From: Membranihabitans maritimus
GTDB taxonomy: Bacteria > Bacteroidota > Bacteroidia > Chitinophagales > Saprospiraceae
Assembly: GCF_021729145.1 (NCBI RefSeq)
Contig: NZ_JAJSLW010000001.1
Coordinates: 495,128-559,127 of the forward strand
Length of the DNA: 64,000 nt
Direction: 5' to 3'
In this document: positions 7,747-15,694 of the stretch, in pieces
Numbering within the stretch: position 1 is the first letter of the stretch
How the letters are laid out: every line of letters begins with the position of its first letter
Translations under genes and position numbers: made by a program
The notes under the pieces: model-generated
Databases searched by the model: none
Seen by the model: the letters and a program-made list of their open reading frames with translations, nothing else
What the model was told of the DNA's origin: nothing

Positions 7747-8655
7747 CTATTTATTTTTTATTCCTATATTTTGCAGTATTTCGTCTGCGTTCTTTATTGG
7801 AGTGTTTTTAAATGGGTAGTGTTTTGCATTGGCATTGTACCAACTGTTTATGGCAACTCTTAATGAATTTTCATTCTTACCTGTTATTTGGCTCAAAATA
7901 TAGGCCTCTTTTTTATTGCTGTGATTAATCCCCATTCGTTCGCGCAATTTCTCTATCAATCCCAATTTGTCCATTAAAACTAAGATGGTATTGATTGAAT
8001 TATCAATATTAATACTGTCTTCATCCAATATATTTTTGTCGTTAGTTTCGATGGTACCTTTTTCACTAGCTGGATTGTTAGAGTTTTCAGCTATTTCCTT
8101 ATTTGTTCCCATGATAGTTTTTACTGTACTCTCTAATTCATTATAATCGCTTTCTGTCATAGAAAATGGGCCGCAATATAAACCTGTTCCATATTTTAAT
8201 ATGTGGTCGAATGGAGAAAATACATCACCTTCAATGACATTAAAATATAATTCAACAATATCCGATTTAAATACTAAAGCCCTGTAGGCAATACTATCCT
8301 CCGAATTTGACTTTGCCAGGTAATATAAATCACCATCTTTAAAGGCTCTTTTTATTTCCCTCCATATTATCCTTATTGCCGCTAAGTCATTTTCTTTATG
8401 TGCTAAAAATATTCGTTTCTCAAAGTAGCTTTTTAGGTAGCCAGATTCAAGTTCGATTTTTTTAGTAATGTGATCTGTCCAAAAACCAGGACTTATTTTA
8501 TCAAGGATATCCTGATTAAAAATGATCTTGAATAAGGATTCATTTACTCGATTTAATAAACCCTCCTTTTCCTCATCCGGCAATGAATGGTAATGATCTT
8601 CGTCCTTATAGATTATACCTTTATCATAGTTAGGTACACTTGAATATTTTTTCAT
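7747..8655 (-). CDS. Hypothetical protein of integrative elements
   Basis: Soluble 302-residue protein with no domain I can name. It is rich in acidic and aromatic residues in the first half (IIYKDEDHYHSLPDEEKEGL). A low-complexity Asn/Glu/Asp linker follows near residues 185-215. The C-terminal ~85 residues are compact and helical (LVLMDKLGLIEKLRERMG, AYILSQITGKNENSLRVAINSW). That C-terminal layout is one I associate with accessory proteins of Bacteroidota mobile elements, but I cannot assign a family. It precedes the HTH gene by 61 bases. Confidence 0.65.
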   Translation of the reverse strand: MKKYSSVPNYDKGIIYKDEDHYHSLPDEEKEGLLNRVNESLFKIIFNQDILDKISPGFWTDHITKKIELESGYLKSYFEKRIFLAHKENDLAAIRIIWREIKRAFKDGDLYYLAKSNSEDSIAYRALVFKSDIVELYFNVIEGDVFSPFDHILKYGTGLYCGPFSMTESDYNELESTVKTIMGTNKEIAENSNNPASEKGTIETNDKNILDEDSINIDNSINTILVLMDKLGLIEKLRERMGINHSNKKEAYILSQITGKNENSLRVAINSWYNANAKHYPFKNTPIKNADEILQNIGIKNK

Positions 8656-8801
8656 GATACATCTGAAATTGAATTATACCATAAAAGGTAATAATTCTAT
8701 CCTTAACCGACATAGCTCATTTTATTTATTTTAATCCATACTAAATACCACTTGATACAATCATGTCTTATTTAGATTAAAATAAAGGAATGTCTATAAA
8801 T

Positions 8802-8945
8802 CTAACTAAGGTTGTTCCCTTTAATCTGTTTAAAAGAATCTTTTAAAGTTTGTATCTCTACTCCCATTTTATTTACAGTATTTTTCAACTTTCTGATTTC
8901 ATCAAGTACCTTTTGCAATTCAATTATTAATTCAGATTTTTCCAT
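8802..8945 (-). CDS. Small coiled-coil protein (47 residues)
   Basis: A short frame on the minus strand encodes MEKSELIIELQKVLDEIRKL followed by KNTVNKMGVEIQTLKDSFKQIKGNNLS. Hydrophobic residues recur at heptad spacing (L, V/L, I, L, V, M, I, L), giving a predicted coiled coil along most of its length. The start is 26 bases after the ORF6N gene stop and on the same strand, consistent with co-transcription. No homology is recognised; it could be a regulator partner or a chance frame. Confidence 0.45.
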   Translation of the reverse strand: MEKSELIIELQKVLDEIRKLKNTVNKMGVEIQTLKDSFKQIKGNNLS

Positions 8946-8971
8946 TGGTTTGATTATTTTAATGTTAGTAA

Positions 8972-9481
8972 TTATTTTTCATCCGGATTATGGTTCTTAA
9001 ATCCTATCGGCCTTCTTTCGTATTTCGGACTTAATAGGTAATTCAATGCCTGATTGATGTCCTCAAACTTTAGGTTCATTTCTTCCTCCAACCGCTTTAT
9101 TTCCTCCTTTAAATCCTGATAGTCGGCCAAATGCTGCCGGAGTAGTACAAATGCTCTCATAATCGCGATATTTACCTCTATGGCCTTCTTAGAACGCAAT
9201 ACACTGGATAGCATGGCCACACCCTGTTCCGTAAATGCAAATGATTTATGTCGCAATCCACCCCAATCTGAACTTGACATCACAATTTGTGATCTCAAGT
9301 TTTCCATCTCTGATTCGGTCAATTCAAACATAAAGTCATCCGGGAATCGGTCAATATTTCGACGCACGGCTTGTTTCAATGTGCGGGTTTCGGTTTCATA
9401 CAGTTCCGCTAAGTCAAAGTCCAGCATGATACGTGTTCCCCGGATCGTGTAAATCTTTTCTTTTACAATTTGTATTTCCAT
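8972..9481 (-). CDS. ORF6N domain-containing protein
   Basis: Protein of 169 residues with an N-terminal ORF6N domain, a phage- and element-associated DNA-binding domain related to KilA-N. Conserved stretches are IYTIRGTRIMLDFDLAELYE (~11-30), RFPDDFMFELTESE, NLRSQIVMSSSDWGGLRH and FAFTEQGVAMLSS. The C-terminal third is a predicted coiled coil (LKEEIKRLEEEMNLKFEDI). Its upstream region contains two palindromes, and its own coding DNA repeats one of them at the LRSQIV codons, which suggests autoregulation. It is probably a regulator of the element. Confidence 0.9.
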   Translation of the reverse strand: MEIQIVKEKIYTIRGTRIMLDFDLAELYETETRTLKQAVRRNIDRFPDDFMFELTESEMENLRSQIVMSSSDWGGLRHKSFAFTEQGVAMLSSVLRSKKAIEVNIAIMRAFVLLRQHLADYQDLKEEIKRLEEEMNLKFEDINQALNYLLSPKYERRPIGFKNHNPDEK

Positions 9482-9537
9482 AGTCTTACTTTTACCGGTC
9501 GTCCCAAATTTGGATAACCTAATTATTTACAATTGTA

Positions 9538-9617
9538 GGTATCACATTTTGTGATACCACATTTTTTTTCACCATCGGAGAAAATGTTTTAAGATCACAA
9601 TTTGTGATCTCAAGTTT
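9538..9617 (-). promoter_or_regulatory. Tandem palindromes upstream of the ORF6N gene
   Basis: Two inverted repeats with a common TCACA...TGTGA core lie between the ORF6N start and the integrase stop. The first is GGTATCACA-TTT-TGTGATACC (9538-9558). The second is AGATCACAA-T-TTGTGATCT (9592-9610). A 24-bp stretch including the second (9594-9617) is repeated exactly at 9279-9302 inside the ORF6N gene. They look like operators for a dimeric regulator, most simply ORF6N itself. Confidence 0.6.
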
Positions 9618-9618
9618 A

Positions 9619-10965
9619 TTACTTCGACACCTTCAAAGGATTTCCCCTGAAAAAGGCATTATTAATTAACCTGGTTGCCGTTTCCTGTTTGGTTGTCCGT
9701 ATATACTTCATAAAACTTTTCTCGGTCTTATGGCCTGTTATTTTCATTATATCAATGGCCGGTATTCCTGCCAAATACATCAAAGTCGCTGCCGTCCTTC
9801 TGGCTGTATGGGTTTTGATTAATTCGTACCTGGGAATATTTTTAATGACCTCACTCCCTCCTATGATTTCCTTTTTTTCGATGGTCCCGGATATTCCTGC
9901 ACGTTGGGCTATATCTTTGATTTCAGCGTTCATCTTTTGCTCATAAACCTTTGGCACTCGATATTCATATTTTTTCAATATGGCTTCTAATTCCGGTCGT
10001 ATAGGTACTATAATTTGTTCCCCAGTCTTCTTTGTAATAATATCTATATACGATGGTCCGTTCTCTTCGTCTCTTTTGATGTTTTCCCTTGATATCCGGC
10101 TGAAATCTGAAAAACGCAATGCAGTATAACACCCGATTAAGAAAACGTCTCTCAATAGCTCTGTTCGCGGTTCCTTTGATAAGTCCAGTTCGTATATGGC
10201 CCTTACCTCCTTTTCTGTCAAATACACTTCATCAACCTCGGTACGCAATACTTTAAAATCTTCACTTCGGAATATTTCATTTTCGTGAATCCCTTCTTTA
10301 TATGCATATTTGATAATAGACTTTAGTTGTTTGATGATCCGGCCGGTATAGTTGTATCTGTAGCCTTTTTTATTACAGTAGGTTATTAAGTTTTTGTGAA
10401 AATTCAAATCAATATCAGAGAAACGAAATCTTTGACGTTTGGCTTTTTCCAGTTCATCCCAAAAGGAATGAAATTGCTTATAGTTCTTTATTGTTCCTGG
10501 GGCATACTTACGTTCTTTATCCGGTGTCCGGCGCTCCCCTGTCTCCATACCATCAATGAAGTGATCCGTATAGTTTGATACATATTGGAAAGCCCTTTTG
10601 TCCGATGGTAAGGTTTCGTCTGACTTTATGCTTTTAAATTTCGCATTAAGTAGTGTTCTCAATTCCTGAAAGTCAAACACTTGATTATTTAACCGGGTCC
10701 GCTTATCATAGTCCCGTATAAAATGCTCTATTTCATCAATCCTTTCGCGTACATCTTCGATTTCATTCAATACGGAATTGTCCCCACCCATTATTTTTTT
10801 AAGCTCTGTAAGGCTATTTATGGGCCTGTCTGTTTCCGGGTTCCAATACTTAGGATTTATTGAAATTCCCGTTCCCCATTTAAAGCGTTTCACGTAGTTT
10901 AGGTTTAATTGAATGGAGGTATAAGTATCTGCTTTGGGTCTGTTAAGTCTGAACCTAATTTTCAT
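9619..10965 (-). CDS. Tyrosine recombinase (site-specific integrase)
   Basis: Integrase of 448 residues, the typical length of Bacteroidota phage-type integrases. An N-terminal arm-binding region (MKIRFRLNRPKADTYTSIQ) precedes a SAM-like core-binding domain (~135-235) and the catalytic domain. Catalytic residues are visible: Arg in CYTALRFSDF, His and Arg in HTARRTAATLMY, His in TGHKTEKSF and the nucleophile candidate Tyr in MKYIRT. It is the right-most gene of the element, 195 bases from attR, and its promoter region contains the 26-bp end repeat and two competing hairpins. It should catalyse integration into tRNA-Cys. Confidence 0.94.
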   Translation of the reverse strand: MKIRFRLNRPKADTYTSIQLNLNYVKRFKWGTGISINPKYWNPETDRPINSLTELKKIMGGDNSVLNEIEDVRERIDEIEHFIRDYDKRTRLNNQVFDFQELRTLLNAKFKSIKSDETLPSDKRAFQYVSNYTDHFIDGMETGERRTPDKERKYAPGTIKNYKQFHSFWDELEKAKRQRFRFSDIDLNFHKNLITYCNKKGYRYNYTGRIIKQLKSIIKYAYKEGIHENEIFRSEDFKVLRTEVDEVYLTEKEVRAIYELDLSKEPRTELLRDVFLIGCYTALRFSDFSRISRENIKRDEENGPSYIDIITKKTGEQIIVPIRPELEAILKKYEYRVPKVYEQKMNAEIKDIAQRAGISGTIEKKEIIGGSEVIKNIPRYELIKTHTARRTAATLMYLAGIPAIDIMKITGHKTEKSFMKYIRTTKQETATRLINNAFFRGNPLKVSK

Positions 10966-10979
10966 AGTCTGTCTGAATT

Positions 10980-11025
10980 ACTCCCCGCAATATACGAATT
11001 GCGGGCACTATGCGGGGAGTTTTTT
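10980..11025. repeat. Right copy of 26-bp end repeat with competing hairpins upstream of the integrase gene
   Basis: The repeat (11000-11025) is identical to 3998-4023. Its TGCGGGGAGT (11011-11020) pairs with ACTCCCCGCA (10980-10989), and TTGCGGG (10999-11005) pairs with CCCGCAA (10984-10990). The two stems share bases and cannot form together. On the + strand the long stem is followed by six T residues, as in a terminator. It lies 14 bases upstream of the integrase ATG, so it may control integrase expression. Confidence 0.5.
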
Positions 11026-11159
11026 CTTATTTTTCATTATCTTATTTTATTTCTATCGCTTTATTTAAAACGACACAACCCTTTATTTATAGTCATTTCA
11101 GGCAATATTGACTAAATATTAAGAATTGTACAAAATCAAGCGAAACAAATATTTTGAGG

Positions 11160-11182
11160 TCCGCCTGAGACCTCCATTTTTT
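11160..11182 (+). repeat. attR-like site: partial copy of tRNA-Cys 3' end
   Basis: TCCGCCTGAGACCTCC plus A and six T residues matches 3928-3950 except at two positions. No tRNA body precedes it, so it is a remnant created by integration. It marks the right boundary of the element, 140 bases before the flippase gene. Confidence 0.78.
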
Positions 11183-11322
11183 ATCACATCTACTTGCATT
11201 TCAGCAATTTAATTATTGAACTTTGCTTTTAAATACCTCCTTTAAATTGTGATATTATGAATCAGTTTAAGATTTGAAAAAATATTGTTACTATTTTTGT
11301 AAGATCAAAAGCTGAAACAATT

Positions 11323-12645
11323 TTGAATATACTTCGAGACTTATTTCGATCTCTTCGTTCCGACTTCGATTTCATGGAATTGGTTAAAGGAGGAAGCATT
11401 TTTTTTGCTGTGAAAATTTTCGGTACGATAGGGGCATATGCTTTTACATTGTTGGTCTCGCGCCATTACGGTCCGGGCGGCAACGGGACGGTGGCATTTG
11501 TGTTGACGCTGGCGGTTCTATTATCCTTTATTTCCAATCTGGGGCTCAATACTTATGCCGTAAAAATCATACCTCATTTTATCCAAGCAAAAGAATTTCT
11601 GTCCGTCCGTATTTTTTACCGAAAATCTCTTTTGTCAATTTTTGTAATTGCGACCGGTATTAGTGTATTAGTGTACTTCAGCTCGCATTTCATGCCATTC
11701 CCAGGGGATTCTAGCTATCCTGCCGAACTAAGACTTGCTTCGATACTCACCTTGCCGTTGGCCATTTTACTTTTTACCTCTTCCGCTTTCAAAGCGATAA
11801 AAAAAATTACAATATTTTCATTGTTACAAAACAATGTCATCCAGTTTTTCGCCCTGGTTATACTTGTTTTGCCCTTTTGGTCAGGAAGTTCTAATTCCGA
11901 ACCTGCTATTGCATTGTGCATCGCAGCGGTAATATTTGCTTTTTCCAGTATAATATCTTGGAAGGTCCCAGAACAAAAATCCTTCAATACCCCGGATATT
12001 ACATTCAAACTACCCACTCATCTGAAATCCGCCTTTCCAATGCTGGTAGGAGGTATTGCATTTTTCATCCTCAACCTTACCGACAGACTAATGTTACGGT
12101 TTTTGGACTCTACAGAAAATCTGGGAATATACGATGTAGCATTGCGAATTGCCAACCTCACCTTATTTGGACTACTATCACTCAATGCCATTGCCGAGCC
12201 TAAGTTTGCCGAATTACATACCAGGGGGGACTTAAAAGGATTAAAAAAATTTGTACAACGCAGTACTTTCCTCGGTCTTATCATTACTATTCCGGCCATA
12301 CTTATTATAATTTCATTTCCTGATTTTTGGTTGGGGATGTTCGGTACCGATGGAAGCTATTTGAAAGGCGAAAAAACGCTTTTTATCTTGTGTGCAGGTA
12401 ATGCAATAGGCAGCCTGTGCGGAGCGGTGCTCACACTACTCAATATGAGCAACAGGCAAAGGAAAGTTCAAAACATACTCATTTTTGCCGCATCCATAAA
12501 TATTGGATTAAATTTGATCCTTATTCCCCATTTCAGTATCCAGGGAGCTGCAATCGCTACCCTGGTAAGTACTTTAATTTGGAATTTCCTAGGCTTGTAT
12601 GTAGTCTATAAAGACCTTGGATTCTATACATTTTCCCTTAAATGA
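11323..12645 (+). CDS. Polysaccharide flippase (Wzx/RfbX-like, MATE superfold)
   Basis: Inner-membrane protein of 440 residues with about 12-14 predicted membrane helices. It belongs to the polysaccharide biosynthesis export family; GGSIFFAVKIFGTIGAYAFT (residues ~22-41) and SRHYGPGGNGTVAFVLTLA are typical of its first helices, and the end (GAAIATLVSTLIWNFLGLY) is also characteristic. It would move lipid-linked glycan units across the inner membrane. The frame begins with TTG at 11323; an ATG at 11374 is an alternative start. The sulfotransferase gene overlaps its stop by 4 bases, so the two genes are translated together. Confidence 0.88.
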   Translation: MNILRDLFRSLRSDFDFMELVKGGSIFFAVKIFGTIGAYAFTLLVSRHYGPGGNGTVAFVLTLAVLLSFISNLGLNTYAVKIIPHFIQAKEFLSVRIFYRKSLLSIFVIATGISVLVYFSSHFMPFPGDSSYPAELRLASILTLPLAILLFTSSAFKAIKKITIFSLLQNNVIQFFALVILVLPFWSGSSNSEPAIALCIAAVIFAFSSIISWKVPEQKSFNTPDITFKLPTHLKSAFPMLVGGIAFFILNLTDRLMLRFLDSTENLGIYDVALRIANLTLFGLLSLNAIAEPKFAELHTRGDLKGLKKFVQRSTFLGLIITIPAILIIISFPDFWLGMFGTDGSYLKGEKTLFILCAGNAIGSLCGAVLTLLNMSNRQRKVQNILIFAASINIGLNLILIPHFSIQGAAIATLVSTLIWNFLGLYVVYKDLGFYTFSLK

Positions 12646-13562
12646 TGAAAAAAGAAGTCGACTTTATAGGAATAGGAACCATTAAATCCGGGACAAGCTT
12701 CCTGGCAGACCTTTTAATGCAACACCCGGATGTACTATGGGCTTCAAAAAAAGAAGTTAACTATTTTAACGAATTCGAAGTTACCGGAAATATAAATCCC
12801 TATTCCAATTTACCTTTAAGCTTTTACTACAGTTTTTTTAAAGAAAAAAATAATCTAGACATAAAACAAGGGGAATTCAGTCCAATCTACATTTATGATC
12901 AAAATACCCTTATTAGAATTAAAAAAATATTTCCCCAAATAAAAGTTTTAGTTGCTATACGCAATCCCGTCCAAAGAGCATATTCACACTATTGGTACAG
13001 TATTAATTTTACAAAAATCATACCGAAGGACATAAGTTTTGATAAAGCCCTTACCCAATACCCCTTTCTTTTAGAACTCGGGCTTTATTCCAGCATGATT
13101 CGAAATACCATCTCAACTTTCTCTCCAGAAAATACCCTAATATTGACATTTGACCAATTAATTAATAACACAGCAGAATCAATTCGCTCAACCTATAATT
13201 TTATTGGGGTCTCAACTGATTTTTCACCCTCGATAAAAAAGGTTAATGAAAGTAAACAAGTGAAAAATGTAATGTTGGATAAGCTATATGGCTTTCCGGG
13301 AAAAGTAAAAAACTTCCTCCTTGAAAAAGAGATATTGAGTGAACCAGCATTCCAGGTGATATTAAAAAGTCGGCTTTATAATTGGATAAATTATAAAAAG
13401 TACAATGCTATTGACAAAAATGTTGAATCATTCAATAAACCTAGAATGCAAAAAGAAACAAAAGACTTTTTGTACAGCTTCTATTATGAAGATGTTATTA
13501 AATTAGAACATTTAACTGGCTTTGATTTAGCAGCCTGGAAAAATCCTTCTAGCGAAACATAG
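12642..13562 (+). CDS. PAPS-dependent sulfotransferase
   Basis: Cytosolic or membrane-associated 306-residue sulfotransferase that would transfer sulfate from PAPS to a carbohydrate or similar acceptor. The 5'-phosphosulfate loop is GTIKSGTSFLADLL (residues 12-25), and the 3'-phosphate motif is RNPVQRAYSHYWYS (~107-120). This is the layout of heparan N-deacetylase/sulfotransferase-like enzymes. Translational coupling to the flippase (ATGA overlap) implies that a surface glycan is sulfated. It converges on the sialidase-like gene that ends 90 bases downstream. Confidence 0.88.
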   Translation: MMKKEVDFIGIGTIKSGTSFLADLLMQHPDVLWASKKEVNYFNEFEVTGNINPYSNLPLSFYYSFFKEKNNLDIKQGEFSPIYIYDQNTLIRIKKIFPQIKVLVAIRNPVQRAYSHYWYSINFTKIIPKDISFDKALTQYPFLLELGLYSSMIRNTISTFSPENTLILTFDQLINNTAESIRSTYNFIGVSTDFSPSIKKVNESKQVKNVMLDKLYGFPGKVKNFLLEKEILSEPAFQVILKSRLYNWINYKKYNAIDKNVESFNKPRMQKETKDFLYSFYYEDVIKLEHLTGFDLAAWKNPSSET

Positions 13563-13652
13563 CATTTAATGCTACCCCCAGATAAGATCCCTCCTATTTA
13601 GAAATTAAATGGCAATTTGATTCATACCATTAACCATAAAACAGCTTCTCGA

Positions 13653-14750
13653 CTATTCCGACAACAGCCAAGGTATATTAAATCTAGCTACCCGTCCGTT
13701 TTCTGCCCCTTCGTAAAACAAATAAATATACCCAGCACTCGGGCTATTATCTTTACCATAGGTCATAGATGAATAGGCAAAACTTCCAGCATCTATCAAT
13801 TTCTTATATGGCCAGGTTTTGCCATCATCTTCACTAACCCAGACAAACCCATTTTTCCGGATATCATCTGATATTATATTGCTAAATAACAGCAAATCTT
13901 TATCTCCATGCGACAATTTTGTCAGCCCTGCCATTAGACCATAATCCCTGCCTTGATCACCGTCGGGGAGCTCTGATACCACCTTCAAATCCATCCAGGT
14001 TTTGCCCCCGTCTTCACTTATAGCTGTATGTCTTCTTTTGGGATCCCGTCCATCGGTTGATTTGTGACGCCTCGAATTGTAATATAATGTGCCATTGGAT
14101 AACTCCACGATAGCTGCTTCTCCCGTACCTGTTGCTGGAAAAGGCTCTGAAGTCTGCCAGGTGTCACCATGATCATCACTATACATAGCATTGGTATAAT
14201 GATCATCCCAAAAGGGACGGTCATTTCCCTTCCCGTAGTACCGGGTAGGTTTTATAATCCTTCCTTTATATTTTCCATACTTCAATGTAATGCCAGCTTC
14301 ATTCATGTGCATGGAGGGGATATGTCCCAATGAATTTTCAGTTATTTTTATAGCTTTTTTGTGCCATGAAATACCGTCATCATCACTTATATACATTTTT
14401 GACTTCGCAGGTGGATGCTTTTCTTCAACAAACACAAAAACTCTCCCCGTGTTGTCGTCAACTATAGCGCCGCCACCATGCAATCCCCGCCCTATCGTAA
14501 TTTCATGTGACCAAGTATTTCCACCATCTTCACTCCGCTTTACCCGGACTGTTTCTCTTCCCCAAATAGCCAGAACTGTGCCCTTCGTAGTTACAATTAT
14601 ATTTGGAAATCTTTCTCCATGAAAGATTTCTTTAATTTCAAAAAATGGAGGTTGCTCACTTTCTTCAACATTGATTTTATTTTGTCCTTGTAAGAAAATG
14701 GATTGAAAAAAAACGCAGAAGAATAGAAAATTAAATTTGTGATAAATCAT
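13653..14750 (-). CDS. Asp-box (BNR) sialidase-like exported protein
   Basis: Exported protein of 365 residues with a signal peptide (FLFFCVFFQSIFLQGQ). At least five Asp boxes are visible: RSEDGGNTW, SDDDGISW, SDDHGDTW, SEDGGKTW and SEDDGKTW, which define a six-bladed beta-propeller of the sialidase superfamily. The usual N-terminal Arg motif (YRIP) is replaced by ERFPNIIVT, so it is divergent from classical GH33 enzymes. It is the last gene of the minus-strand sialic acid cluster, 20 bases after the nanA stop. It probably acts on sialylated glycans in the periplasm or at the surface; specificity is uncertain. Confidence 0.85.
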   Translation of the reverse strand: MIYHKFNFLFFCVFFQSIFLQGQNKINVEESEQPPFFEIKEIFHGERFPNIIVTTKGTVLAIWGRETVRVKRSEDGGNTWSHEITIGRGLHGGGAIVDDNTGRVFVFVEEKHPPAKSKMYISDDDGISWHKKAIKITENSLGHIPSMHMNEAGITLKYGKYKGRIIKPTRYYGKGNDRPFWDDHYTNAMYSDDHGDTWQTSEPFPATGTGEAAIVELSNGTLYYNSRRHKSTDGRDPKRRHTAISEDGGKTWMDLKVVSELPDGDQGRDYGLMAGLTKLSHGDKDLLLFSNIISDDIRKNGFVWVSEDDGKTWPYKKLIDAGSFAYSSMTYGKDNSPSAGYIYLFYEGAENGRVARFNIPWLLSE

Positions 14751-14770
14751 CTTTTGACTATTAATGAAAA

Positions 14771-15694
14771 CTAAGCTTTTGACAACATATACGGGAGTAC
14801 ATCCAATTCCTTAATTCGCTTTTCAAAATCATTAATTTGTTGACTCGATAGATTATGGGCCGGCGACCTTAAAGGTCCACAATCCACTCCAATCATTTTC
14901 ATTATTGGTTTTCCGGCAATTACACCTCCCCCGAATCGGATCAGCTGGCGGACGTATTTAGCTGCTAGTTGCTGGTATTTTCGCGCATCCTCCATTTCTC
15001 CATTATTGAATGAATTAATTATATTATGATACAACGGGGCCATATAATTATACGTGCTACCCACCGCACCATTAACACCAAAAGCCAACCCGGCCAGCAA
15101 TGTCTCATCCTGTCCGTATAGTATATCCCACTTCCGGTCGGATGCATTGAGGCACAAGTTCAAATCCATCAAATTGCTGTCAGTATATTTGATCCCAGCC
15201 AGAGAGGGAAGTTCTGACTCACCCTTTTCCAGAAATTCTATCATTGGAAAGTTTACACCCGAAATACCTGGGATGTGGTAGTAATAAAAAGGAATATCCC
15301 CTGTGCAACTCACAATTTCCGTGCAATAGTGGATCAAATCATCCAAATTCTGCGGCCTCAGGAATAATGGCCCCATGGTGCTTATCGCATCTGCCTTTAT
15401 TTCACCTGCATGTTGACCAAGAGCACTGGCATCCCGGTATGAACTTGCTCCCACGTGGACAATAACCCGGAAGGTATCTGATTGGTGTTCGATCCAGGCC
15501 GTAGCCAAAGCCTTTCTTTCTTCCACTGTCATCAACATTCCTTCGCCTGTGGTTCCACCTACAAAAACCCCTGAAACTTTATTTCCCTTAAGAAAACTGG
15601 CATACAGTGGAATTACATCAAGATTAAGATCTCCTTTTTTAGTAAAAGGGGTATAAGGGGCCGCAATTAAGCCCATCAATTTTTTAAACTTCAT
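14771..15694 (-). CDS. nanA: N-acetylneuraminate lyase (DHDPS/NAL family)
   Basis: Cytosolic class I aldolase of 307 residues that cleaves N-acetylneuraminate to N-acetylmannosamine and pyruvate. The pyruvate-binding GGTTGEG is at residues 46-52, the catalytic tyrosine lies in YYYHIPGISG (~137-146), and the Schiff-base lysine lies in LAGIKYTDSN (~165-174). These motifs match NAL rather than dihydrodipicolinate synthase. Its start codon follows the GntR stop without a gap, and it lies between a sialidase-like gene and a fused mutarotase/symporter, which supports a sialic acid role. Confidence 0.92.
   Translation of the reverse strand: MKFKKLMGLIAAPYTPFTKKGDLNLDVIPLYASFLKGNKVSGVFVGGTTGEGMLMTVEERKALATAWIEHQSDTFRVIVHVGASSYRDASALGQHAGEIKADAISTMGPLFLRPQNLDDLIHYCTEIVSCTGDIPFYYYHIPGISGVNFPMIEFLEKGESELPSLAGIKYTDSNLMDLNLCLNASDRKWDILYGQDETLLAGLAFGVNGAVGSTYNYMAPLYHNIINSFNNGEMEDARKYQQLAAKYVRQLIRFGGGVIAGKPIMKMIGVDCGPLRSPAHNLSSQQINDFEKRIKELDVLPYMLSKA

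Larger units (their letters stand above)
3951..11182. mobile_element. 7.2-kb integrated element in tRNA-Cys
   Basis: The segment is bounded by direct repeats of the tRNA-Cys 3' end (3928-3950 and 11160-11182). It carries a tyrosine recombinase at its right end and an all-minus-strand set of accessory genes: ORF6N protein, a small coiled-coil ORF, a 302-residue unknown, an HTH excisionase-like protein, a 147-residue unknown, a II/X-like replication protein and a lipoprotein. A 26-bp repeat occurs just inside both ends. No relaxase, conjugation channel, terminase or capsid gene is visible. I infer a small integrative element that can replicate by rolling circle when excised, perhaps a satellite of a filamentous phage or of a conjugative element. 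Confidence 0.82.
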
